In this document: positions 47,497 to 56,600 of the stretch, in pieces
How the letters are laid out: the number at the start of each line of letters is the position of its first letter
How positions within the stretch are numbered: the stretch's first letter is position 1
Notes under the pieces: generated by a model
What the model was told of the DNA's origin: nothing
The model's database searches: none
Seen by the model: only the letters and a program-made list of their open reading frames with translations
Origin: Diplonema japonicum
Taxonomy: Eukaryota; Euglenozoa; Diplonemea; Diplonemida; Diplonemidae
Assembly (NCBI GenBank): GCA_964019335.1
Contig: OZ025687.1
Location: 124,001 to 188,000, forward strand
Length of the DNA stretch: 64,000 nt
Direction: 5' to 3'
Translations under genes and position numbers: made by a program

Positions 47497-48582
47497 CTAT
47501 CGTATAGGCTGCCCTCTGGCCCACAAGGGCAGCATCATTAAGAGGGACCGCCGGTGCTCAAGATAAGCCGAAAAAAATTTGTAAGAGTAGAACATGGCGA
47601 GAAGCGCCAAAGCCACGTACCCGTAGCGCCACCTGTTTTTTTTTTTTTTTTTTTTTATCCAATTCCCATACTGTGAACCAGCGTGCACTGCGAAGTTCTC
47701 AGTGCACTGCATACGGCTGCGGTAGGGTTCCATGTAGCGAGGCCCGAAAAGGTTGGTCAAAAACTGTTTTTTTTTTCCTTTTTTTTTTTTTTTTTCCCCT
47801 TCCATACCGCCGGCGTGTCGTTAGGGATTTCCACCTTCAGAGACTCGGCACCTACCTTCCAGTCAATCGTCTTTGTGGGCACGATCCACTCGTACCTGTT
47901 GCACCCCGGGATCTTGAAGTGCTGATACGTGAAGTCAGGGTTGTACAGACAGGTCACCCCACCTATATCCTTCTTGGACCACAGCCAGATGTCCCCATGG
48001 CCCCCGGAAGAGTGCCGTATCTGCACCAGATGCCTTTCTGGGTGGTATACAACCTCTAAGTCTTTTGCATGGAAATCTCTCAGCTTTTTAACCAGCTCGG
48101 CTGCGTCAGGATCCTGCTCCGTGTCGTATTGCAGGTAGTAGTCTGTGTCCTGGTCCCACGGCATCAGCCCTTTGTACTTACGGACGACCACCAGAAGCGT
48201 CCCGTCGGCAAGAAACTTTTTTTTTTTTTAAAAACCTTTTTTATTCTTCTCCTCCCGAGCATACATGCGGGTGGTTGTTGTTCCACTCCTCAGTTTGCGT
48301 TGTCCAAAATCGTGTGTTTTCCCTTAAAATCCGGTAAGTTGCCACCATCTTCTCACTGGCGATGGGGCACTCGGATGCGTAATAGTGCTCAATTGCGATC
48401 GTCGCCACCAGAAAGCCTACTCCAAGAGAAGCTAAGGCCGCAATGAACCTCACCCTTGAGTACTTCTTGACAGCAAGTATCCATGCCAATAACAGGCATC
48501 CCGCTGCTCCCCCAATAAACACGTTGTTTTCCACCAGCCAAGACAAGCCTTCGCTGTTCAGATGATCAACAGGAATTCTCAT
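47497..48582 (-). CDS. LicD/fukutin-family membrane protein
   Basis: Four exons (48582-48265, 48215-47808, 47763-47672, 47632-47497) give 317 residues; introns are 49, 44 and 39 nt and all contain long A-runs before the acceptor. Two N-terminal membrane helices (NVFIGGAAGCLLLAWIL and FIAALASLGVGFLVATIAI) precede the LicD core. Across the first splice it reads FLADGTLLVVVRKYKGLMPW and then DQDTDYYLQ, matching the family's GTLLG.R...PWD.D.D, the nucleotidyltransferase-type metal site. LicD and fukutin enzymes transfer phosphocholine or ribitol phosphate to glycans. The middle (HSSGGHGDIWLW) also fits. A C-terminal helix (YGYVALALLAMFYSYKFF) may be a third membrane segment. It is likely a Golgi enzyme decorating surface glycans. 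Confidence 0.75.
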
Positions 48583-48816
48583 TTCTTTTTTCTTCTTTTG
48601 TTCTTTTCTTCCCCTCCTTTCACACCGCCTTTTCTCTTTTCTCTTTTGTGGAGGGAAGCATGGGGGGGGGGGGGGATCAAAGAAAGAAGAAAAACAAGAA
48701 CAATTCCCCCGAAAGACCCCAACAATAATATAAGGCAAGAAGTGGAAGGAGATAAACCGTGTAGGAGGGGGGCGGGGGGGGGAACAAACACTCATTTTTC
48801 TTCTTTTTTTTTATAT

Positions 48817-49556
48817 TCACGCAGCGAGCTGAAAAAAAGATTGTTTTAAATTTTCAGAAAAAGAAACACGCACAAACCTGTTCAAGGAAAAGTGCATTCC
48901 GCACCACAGTGTTCACAGCCTCGATCCCCTGCGGGCCCTGCATGGAAGAAAAAATAGTTCTTTTTTTTTAATTCTTCAACAAACCTTTGCGGTCTCGCTA
49001 GGGTCCCTTGTGAGGGGCTCCGTGAACGAGTCTGTTGCAGCGTCGTGTGTCCAGTTCACGGACTTTGCTAGTTCAATGACTTCTTCTCGGGGGATGCAGA
49101 GCATCTGCGCAGCCTCGGAGACAGGAATGGTGATGTAAACCGCACGCAAGAGGGTAAGGGTTTTTTCCCGTATCTCAGCTGTGATGAAGTGAGACAAAAA
49201 AGATTTTGCAACACACCTTGTAGTGCGACAACCAATGTAGTGAAGCTCCCCGCCCATGGGTGCTTGGCAAGTGCCTCATGAGCAGCAGGCATTTCCTCGT
49301 TCCACAGTGCTTTCACGATTTTCCACACGGCAGTCACATCAACGTCGCGTTGGAGGCTCTGGCTCAGCCTCTTGTACAAAAACCTAGCGCTGTTCAAATC
49401 CCCGCACACCAGGTAGGCCAGCATCCCTACCGCGTACACGGCCCCCGTGGCAGGCTTGTCATAATGCATCGAGTCGTGCTCTTCTATCTCCCGTGCCACC
49501 TTGTCCCAGCTCCCAAGCTCCACGTACTTGAACACTCGGATCTCCATGTCGCTCAT
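48817..49556 (-). CDS. CSN8: COP9 signalosome subunit 8-like protein
   Basis: Four exons (49556-49217, 49178-48985, 48937-48878, 48828-48817) give 201 residues, close to the usual 190-210 for CSN8; introns are 38, 47 and 49 nt. The last exon is only 12 nt (LAA-stop). The CSN8/PSD8/eIF3k helical fold is suggested by VWKIVKALWNEEMPAAHEAL, REKTLTLLRAVYITIPVSEA, AQMLCIPREEVIELAKSVNW and a final VRNALFLEQ helix, where CSN8 ends in a V.FLE motif. The signalosome removes NEDD8 from cullin ligases. Proteasome Rpn12 or eIF3k would be the alternatives, but they are longer. TTTTTTCCAG lies 18 nt before the start. Confidence 0.65.
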
Positions 49557-49651
49557 GTTCCCTCTGCCCCCTTTCTGGAAAAAAGTTAGTTTTTTTTTTA
49601 AAAAGAAATTGGAACAGGTTTCTTCCCGTCTTTACTTATATAACATAACAT

Positions 49652-51220
49652 CTAAGCCAACATCTGTGTCTGTGTGTTGTAATACGTGTCGTGCCGTTTC
49701 GTCGGAGGCGGCATGCCACGGCCTCTGCCGTAGGAACGCTTGTCCTGTATCTCGTGCAGCTTCTTTGCAAGGCCCCACCTGCGGACACCGTCGGTCCCGT
49801 GGGCAGCGAGGAAGGCGTCGAGGGTCATGGTGCGGCCGTCGACGTCGATGCGTTCCTCAGGGCCGAAGGCGATCTCGACGCTTGCTTCATCTATGGTGAT
49901 GTGGGAGAGCTCTTCAGAGGTCCAGACAGGGATACCGTTCACCTGTACCACTTTCCTCCCAAGGTACGAAGTCAGACGGTTGGTGTCTGCCGCTGACCCC
50001 AGCCGCATCCCCACCAGCACCATGCTCTGCAGTCGCAACCCGACATCGTCGCCGCGCTTTTTCTTCAAAGTGATCTCCGATGGGTCGGCAGGGGGGAAGA
50101 GTGCCGTGGGACCCAGCAGGTTCTTCTTTGTTTCTTGTTGCACATATTCTTTGACCTGTTCAGCGCTCGTGCCTTCCATCACTTGTGCATTTTCCAAGGG
50201 TACGTACTTGACGCCCTTTCCCTTCACGTAGACGGACAGCCCTGTGCCCCACGAGTCGACTACTTTCCCTGTCTCGCCATTCAGCTCCCTGCTGTCCTGT
50301 AATGAGTGGATCTCCACCAGTGTGTCTCTTGCCAGGCCGTTCACGGTGTACATGCCTGGTTCGTCAAAGCCTATCATCACGTTGCCCACAGACTTCCCTA
50401 GCTCCCTGTCGAAGTCGGCCTCTTGGAACACGGGTCTGTTCCCCACTGTTAGTATCGTGCGCCCGATGAAGCTGGCGAAGCCGGACCGCTCGGCGTTGCC
50501 GTCTGGGACGACACCGCTGAGGCATAGCTTGTTGTCGTGTGCCAGCGACGTGCTGACGATGCACCCGTGCTCGCGCTTCTTGCCGCGTAGCTGCAGCTCG
50601 TGTTCCTCGTATGCCACCGGCTTGGGCTTCGTCTTCATGGGCTGCATGAAGGCGTCGACTTCTTGTTTCTTTTTGAGGAGCTTTTTAGGAGGCGCGGTCT
50701 CGATCTTGTGGAGGTGTGTTCTGCACCGCCAGAACCCGCCGCCGACACAGAGTGCCACGCACAGCACGAAGACGATGACGATGATGGTGATGAGCGTTGT
50801 GTTTGACGATGAGGAGGAGGATGTCCCACAGACACCGGAGATGCAGATGGTGCCGCCTGTGATGCAAGGGGTATCGTCAGGTTTGGACATGTCACAAACA
50901 CCTGAGATTTGATTGCATTCGGCGGTGCGGCATTCCGTTTCGACACACTTAACACCTTCGCAGACTGGTGGGGGGGGTGGGGAGGTGTTGGGTGCTGGCG
51001 GTGGGTTGCAAATGCTCGTGGGGAACCAGCTCGTCCCCAAACATGTAGCGGTCGCCCTTCCGTCCGCGCAACTGAACGCGCACACCACCTGATCTCCAAC
51101 AATCCTTCCCACAACACATCCTGCCGTTTCGCTTGCAACACCGTTTGTCCTAAGCGCATCGAAAATACACACACTACTGCACTGGACCACCAGTGCCAGG
51201 GTCGTTGTCATCACTCGCAT
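49652..51220 (-). CDS. single-pass receptor-like protein with two cytosolic PDZ-like domains
   Basis: The product has 522 residues in one exon. It has a signal peptide (TTTLALVVQCSSVCIFDA), then an extracellular part with two Cys-rich segments: residues about 34-72 (GCVVG...CAFSC...ATCLGTSW) and about 88-133 (CEGVKCVETECRTAEC, TICISGVC), the latter like short disintegrin-type knots. They are separated by a proline stretch. A membrane helix follows (LITIIVIVFVLCVALCVGGG, about 143-162), then a basic juxtamembrane region. Two PDZ-like modules lie inside: about 215-285 (VSTSLAHDNKLCLSGVVPDG, IGRTILTVGNRPV) and about 392-455 (GLRLQSMVLVGMRLGSAADT, LGRKVVQVNGIPV). It may couple an outside signal to a cytosolic partner. 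Confidence 0.6.
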   Translation of the reverse strand: MRVMTTTLALVVQCSSVCIFDALRTNGVASETAGCVVGRIVGDQVVCAFSCADGRATATCLGTSWFPTSICNPPPAPNTSPPPPPVCEGVKCVETECRTAECNQISGVCDMSKPDDTPCITGGTICISGVCGTSSSSSSNTTLITIIVIVFVLCVALCVGGGFWRCRTHLHKIETAPPKKLLKKKQEVDAFMQPMKTKPKPVAYEEHELQLRGKKREHGCIVSTSLAHDNKLCLSGVVPDGNAERSGFASFIGRTILTVGNRPVFQEADFDRELGKSVGNVMIGFDEPGMYTVNGLARDTLVEIHSLQDSRELNGETGKVVDSWGTGLSVYVKGKGVKYVPLENAQVMEGTSAEQVKEYVQQETKKNLLGPTALFPPADPSEITLKKKRGDDVGLRLQSMVLVGMRLGSAADTNRLTSYLGRKVVQVNGIPVWTSEELSHITIDEASVEIAFGPEERIDVDGRTMTLDAFLAAHGTDGVRRWGLAKKLHEIQDKRSYGRGRGMPPPTKRHDTYYNTQTQMLA

Positions 51221-52103
51221 GTCTTCTTTTTTTTTTTAAAGAATGGTGGCCAACTCCTGTAGTATATTTAAAAGAAAAAAGGTCGAGGAAAGAGGGGGGG
51301 GGGGGGGAAGTTTTAATAAGCCTTTTTATTTTTTTTTCTTTTTCTTCTTCTTCTTCAAGGAGCGAGTTTAAACAAATCAAAAAAAGGAGAAGGGGTGTGG
51401 AAAAAAAAAAAAAGAGGCGGTGGGTTAGCACAACAAGAGAGAGAAAAAAAGAAAAACAACAAAAAAATGTCTGGTGCAAGCTTTTTTCTTTTTTTTTTTT
51501 AAAATTTTCTTCACTATGATGGGGAACAGCGTTAGCGACGACAGACCAGATGGGAAAAAAAAATGAGGGTGTGGGGAATGCAAGGCGTGGCGAGGGAAAA
51601 GAAAAGAAGGCATCTACCACCGCGGCCCTAGCCCTGTATGCAAACTCTTCATTCTTTTTTACTTTCTTTCCTCTTCTTCTGTCCCTTTCTTTTTTTCTTT
51701 TTCTTTTTTCCCCTCTCCTTTCAACAAGAAAAAATATGGGGGAAAAAGAAACTTGTCATTTTCTTTTCTTTTTTTTTTGGTTTTTCGCTCGAGTAAGGGG
51801 CACAGAGAGAATGCAAGAAAGTAAAAAAGAGAACAAGAAAAGAAAAAAAAAAGAAAAAAAAAGAGACATTTAAGGGTACCTGCGGTATGTGGCAGGACGC
51901 CTGAAAAAAAGACAGCAAAACAAAAACAAAAAATGAAGATACATTCCTTACTCGGCACACAAAGAAAGGGAAAAAAAAAAAAAAAAAAAAGTGTACAAGT
52001 TTTTTTATTTTGAAAAAAAAAAAAAAAAAAAAAACACTGGGCGTGAACAAAAAAAAAAGGGGGGGTGAACCGAAGGGACAACCCCAAACACAACAAAAAA
52101 AAA
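51221..52103. other. homopolymer spacer with hairpin repeat copy 2
   Basis: This is about 880 bp of A- and T-runs, with a unique stretch near 51515-51655. A plus-strand start MGNSVSDDRPDG there ends after 15 codons, and I do not call it. The dispersed hairpin repeat lies at 51872-51902. Confidence 0.55.
51872..51902. repeat. dispersed 31-bp hairpin repeat, copy 2
   Basis: AAGGGTACCTGCGGTATGTG continues GCAGGACGCCT and then an A-run. CCTGC pairs with GCAGG around GGTATGTG, and AGG with CCT outside. The pairing is kept between the two copies with different loop-edge bases. It is preceded by GAGACATTT, which follows copy 1. Origin unknown. Confidence 0.55.
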
Positions 52104-53237
52104 CTACGGGAATCTGTGCAGGGAAATCTGACAGGTGTCGATAAGCGACTGCAGCGCAGCCTCCCCATGAATAGGCGGCGAGGACGACCGGGTACCTATG
52201 CATAGAATAGAAGCGGGCTGAGAGGAAGGTTGCGGCTCGGGCGTCAAAAAAACAGAAAACCGCGACAGCGAAGGGTAGATGTGCCCCAACGCCATACAAC
52301 ACAACGGGTCGTAAGGCACAGTAAGGTAGGGAAACTCTTCCAGAATACGGGTCTCGAGCACGGGAGTGGACGGGTCCCCCCTTAGAAGATTCTTCCGGTC
52401 CACCTTGTAAGCGTTGCGCAAGGTTTGCGTGGCCATGTCCGATTCCTCCCTCACAAACTCAACCAACGTTGTCAAAACAAGCTGCCTCAACGACCATGGG
52501 CTCAACGCCTCACTAGATTTATCAATCTCTGTGATGTGCTGAAGACCCAACGGGGCCTGGTACGCCGCATGCTTCCCCAGTAACACCATAGGGATCGATC
52601 GCTTCACGCATTTGTTGAAAACAATACCAGCTGCAATTATATCGCACCGTAGGTTGTAAGAAGCAGGATCCGGCTCCGCACCGATATTCTGCCCTTGTAT
52701 CAAAACAGCCTTTATCCTGTGCGTGCGGGAAATAGCAGCATCATCGAAGAATATTGCCAGGTCTGTTAGGGGGCCCAGGCATATAATGGTTGGATTCCGG
52801 CAGGTTGCCATCATCTCAGAGAATGTTGTGATGTTAGATCTTTCTTCGACATGTTTATCGGCGTCTGTCTCGGGAATCTTGTGCGTCATGGCGTTGTGGT
52901 TCGGGAAGGTGTCACCATTGAGTTTTGTTGGGAAGCCTTCCACAACCGGTACTTCGTTGCCTGGTAACAGCCGGTCGAGCAGATATCGTGCAACGGCAGC
53001 TCGTTTTGATGTATTTCCACCCGTGCACACGACACCTTTGATGACAAGCTCCTTCGTCCTTACCAGACCGCACAGGAATATCAGTGACACTGTGTCATCG
53101 ATGTCCTTTGCCACGTCCGTGATGACCACCACTTCCGGTACCTCCCGGACTTTTTTTTTCCGTTCTATCAACATTCTGCAACATTCAACCCCAACCAACC
53201 CAAGTATTCCCCCTCCTACACCTATCTTCCAATCCAT
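52104..53237 (-). CDS. inosine/uridine-preferring nucleoside hydrolase, membrane-anchored
   Basis: The product has 377 residues in one exon, starting MDWKIGVGGGILGLVGVECC, a hydrophobic N-terminal anchor or signal. The nucleoside hydrolase core follows: VVVITDVAKDIDDTVSLIFL stands where the family has DTD.G.DDA (calcium and ribose binding), then GVVCTGGNTSKRAAVARYLL, EVPVVEGFPTKLNGD, CLGPLTDLAIFF (the G.LTN.A motif) and the C-terminal PYDPLCCMAL (the D.LA element). The second Asp of DTD is kept, while the Gly of the next step is Lys. These enzymes split purine or pyrimidine ribosides for salvage and are common in protists that cannot make purines. The last 60 residues are Ser/Pro-rich. Confidence 0.8.
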   Translation of the reverse strand: MDWKIGVGGGILGLVGVECCRMLIERKKKVREVPEVVVITDVAKDIDDTVSLIFLCGLVRTKELVIKGVVCTGGNTSKRAAVARYLLDRLLPGNEVPVVEGFPTKLNGDTFPNHNAMTHKIPETDADKHVEERSNITTFSEMMATCRNPTIICLGPLTDLAIFFDDAAISRTHRIKAVLIQGQNIGAEPDPASYNLRCDIIAAGIVFNKCVKRSIPMVLLGKHAAYQAPLGLQHITEIDKSSEALSPWSLRQLVLTTLVEFVREESDMATQTLRNAYKVDRKNLLRGDPSTPVLETRILEEFPYLTVPYDPLCCMALGHIYPSLSRFSVFLTPEPQPSSQPASILCIGTRSSSPPIHGEAALQSLIDTCQISLHRFP

Positions 53238-53635
53238 CGCACCCTCGCCCGCTTTCCCCACCTTTTTTTCTTTTTTTTTATAAAAGTTTTTTTTTTTTTG
53301 TATTGTGTAAACAGAGTATAGAGATATAAGATAGAAAAATGTGTAGGGGGGTAACATTCTTTTTAGCAACTTGAGACTTGTGATCTAAAAGGATGGTGAG
53401 CGTATGCAGATAGGGGGGGTTTTTTTTTTCTTTCATAAAAGAATCTTTGTTCTTTTTCTTTTGTATTTTTCTTTTTTTTTTTTTGGTACTGACAACGATC
53501 TAACAGGGAGGAGGGGAAGAAAAAAAAACATCACAATTTGTTGAACATCTAATAAAATAGGTATTAAAAAAAAAAGGGAAGGGGGGGGGTCAAAAAAAAT
53601 CTAAAGCTGAGTACATAAAAAAAAGAGGATCATTT
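53238..53635. other. spacer
   Basis: This is about 400 bp of T-, A- and G-runs between the nucleoside hydrolase start and the end of the long coiled-coil gene. No gene seen. Confidence 0.6.
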
Positions 53636-56600
53636 TCAACGTCTCGGGGAAATAGTGTGGTCCTCAGGTGCCACGACACGGGCCTTTTTAGGCGTGGTCT
53701 TAGGGAGAGAACGAGGGGTGCGGGGGTCAAGCCCGTCATCTGAACCGTAGCAAGAGGCAAGGTCGCAGTCGGAGGTTCTGCTGGGGACCGGGGAGACTAG
53801 AGCGATACGTGGATCGGGTGACACAGGACAGTAGGCGCTTTGCTTCTTGATTGCGGAGTTAAGAGGTTGGCTGGAGGCATGGGGTCTTGCCTCTGGTGTA
53901 GCTGGCATATCAGACAAGGGTAGAGTTGTCCTCCTCAAGTGCTTGATGGTGCCGCTGATGTCCTCATCGTGTAGAATGCCAGCGCGGGTTCGTTCTTCAC
54001 TGCTTAGGCAGTTTGACACCAACCAGACTACCTGGCTCCTCATGCCTCCCAACGAAGCGCACACCCTCCCACAAGACTCTCTGCTCCCCTTGTTCTCACT
54101 CCCACTCCTTAGCAGCTCTTCCATCAGCCGCGAGGCTTCTTGGAAGGTCTCGAACACTGCCTTCTTGCATGCCCCTAGTTCCCTTATCAGAGGTTCCCTT
54201 GTCGCACAGATGAAGTCGAACCCTGCGTGCAGCGATCGGGCTCCGTCATCTAGCTGGTACAACCGTGTCATGTGCTCGCATGCCTTTGTCAACATGGTGC
54301 TCAGCAACGGGTCTGCTTCCATGTTCAGCCGCCATGTTAGACGCCCGATACCTTCCGTTGGCCTGTCGCTGTTAATTGCTTCTGGCAGCGCCATCAGCAT
54401 GTTGCACCTCAAGGTCATCTTCTGGTGTGTCTCCTGCAGGGCTGCAAGGTCCTCCTTTAGCACATCGCAGCGCTTCCTTTCTTCTGTGATGCTGTACTGT
54501 GATACATTCTCGAAGTTCTTCATTTCCGCAGTGAATCTCTCCTTCGTGCTGTGCATCTCCCGCTTGCATACTTCAAGCTCTTCCCTTAGCGACTGCACGA
54601 CGCCCCTCTCGGAATCCAACGTACTGTTGGTGTGCGACCACTCCATCTGCACACGTCGGAGCTCGTTCTTCAATGACTCGATTTCCTGAATGTTATGGGT
54701 GTTCGTGGCTTCCAGGTTTCCACTAGTCTTCATCAGCTCCTTCTTGAGGCCATCGATCTCTTGCATGCTGTGGTTGTTTGTCGCGTCCAAGTCGCCGAGC
54801 AGTTCCCTCTCACGCAGCTCGAACTTCTGCACTGTAAGATTCAGCTCCGAAGCCATTTCTTGTGCAGTCGTGTTAGAGGTGTGCAGCTCTTCTTTCAGTA
54901 CCTGACATTCTGTTACCTTGTCCTCGTACTTCTTCACTAATTGGTCTACCTCACCTTGGTCTGCCTGCAAGAGCCTCACCTGCTGCGCAAACACCTCATT
55001 AGAGTGCTTCGTCTGCCTGGCCTCCTGTTTCGTCTCCTCCAGCTGGTTGTATATCAGACTGAGCTCTTCATTCTTCTGAAGGATCTCAGCGGCGCGCATT
55101 TCCAGCGCATGCTTTAAGTCCCTTTCGTTGCCGGTTGCAATTCTTAAGTGATGCGCAAGGGCGCCATCGGAAGTAAGTCTCTCGAATGCTAGCAAGATGT
55201 CCATCCTGTTGAGCTCCTCCTTCGTGCTGTACAGATGCCTGAACGTCGCCTCCTCGTTGATGAAGTACTTGTGGAGATCTGCGTTGAGCAACCCCGAAGC
55301 GTCAAGCAGACGGTCTTTTTCGTGCATGGCTTCTTCCAGCTCTTGCTTGTACTTCTTCAGACGCTGTTGGTTGTGCTCCTCGGAAACTTCTCTCTCCTTG
55401 TCAGCTTCCTCAGACGACAGTGTCGCATCCCTGCGAGCCTGCCTGTATTGTTTTCTTGCGTTCGCCAACTGCTCCTCGAGCTCTGCCCGTGCCTGTCTCT
55501 CGCTGAGAATGTCTTCTTGCAATGCGTTCTCTTTAGACTCATGCAGCCTGTGTGCGTCTTGCAGACGTCGGGTTGCCGTCTCTTCCCTGACAGTGAGGGA
55601 CTCCAGTTCTGCGTTGCTCCTGTCAATCTCAACACGCAGCTTGTGCACAACCTCGTTGAGGGATGCCGTCACGCCATCGTTGTCTTTTGTCATCTGCTGG
55701 TGCAGCATGAGATCGTGATTCAGTTTCTGTGAAGTGTTGTTTATGTCAGGGGACATACTGTTTCCAGGGAACTGTAGGCCATCTCGTTCCTGTCGAGCTT
55801 ATCCTGCATCCCTCTCAGCTCCTTGCGCAATGCCTGTGTTGCTTAAAGATGCCGTAAGCAGGTACATACCGTTTCTTGCGCCAACGCTTCAGTTAAGCGC
55901 TCATTTGCCTCTTCCAGCTCCAGTCTGGCCCTCTCTTCGAGCTGGCGCAGTCTGCCTGCTTCGTTTCTGTCGCTGTTCCTGCTGTACTTGGCATCGTCCA
56001 CATCAAGGCTGGCTTGCATCAAGTTTTGCTTCAGAGAGTCCACGTCGTTCGTCAGTCGCTGCTCAAGGTTTACTTTATTGTCAACAACATACCTGCACTT
56101 CACTCGCCAGGGTGTGGTTGCTTTGCTTCGCTTCGTCGGCTTCTGATTTGATCGAGAGGTACTTCACCGATAGTCCCTCCAGCTCACCCGACCTAACCTC
56201 CAAGTCGTATGTTACTGTCTGTACCTCACGCTTTTTCTCTTCGTACTTCTCAACAGCATGTACAAGCTCTTTCTGAAGGTCGGACGCCATGTTCTCCGAC
56301 GCCACCAGGCGCTCCGTGACTTCCTCCTTGTTCTTCATTACGCCCTGAGTGATGTGAGTCGAATGTGAAGTAAGTCATACCTCAAGCTGCTGGCACACTG
56401 AACCCAGCTTGTCCTCTAGTTCCCTGATGACCTGACCCGCTTCCTGTACAGGTTACTTTCTAAAACGCAGGATACCTTGTTTTCAGCATTAGCCGCCTGG
56501 AGCATGCTTCGCAGCTGCTTGGCTTCCACGCTGGCTTCTTCGTAGCACTTGTGCACCTCGGTCAGTGCCTCCGCCTGCCCGCGCTCAGCAAGTGTCTGTG

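Noticed and set aside
51492-51579. Plus-strand start MGNSVSDDRPDG, resembling a myristoylation signal
   Set aside because: The frame stops after 15 codons, no plausible intron restores it, and no other plus-strand gene exists in the array.
54690-55732. Several plus-strand frames of 70-173 aa
   Set aside because: They are shadows of the 2046-aa coiled-coil gene on the other strand.
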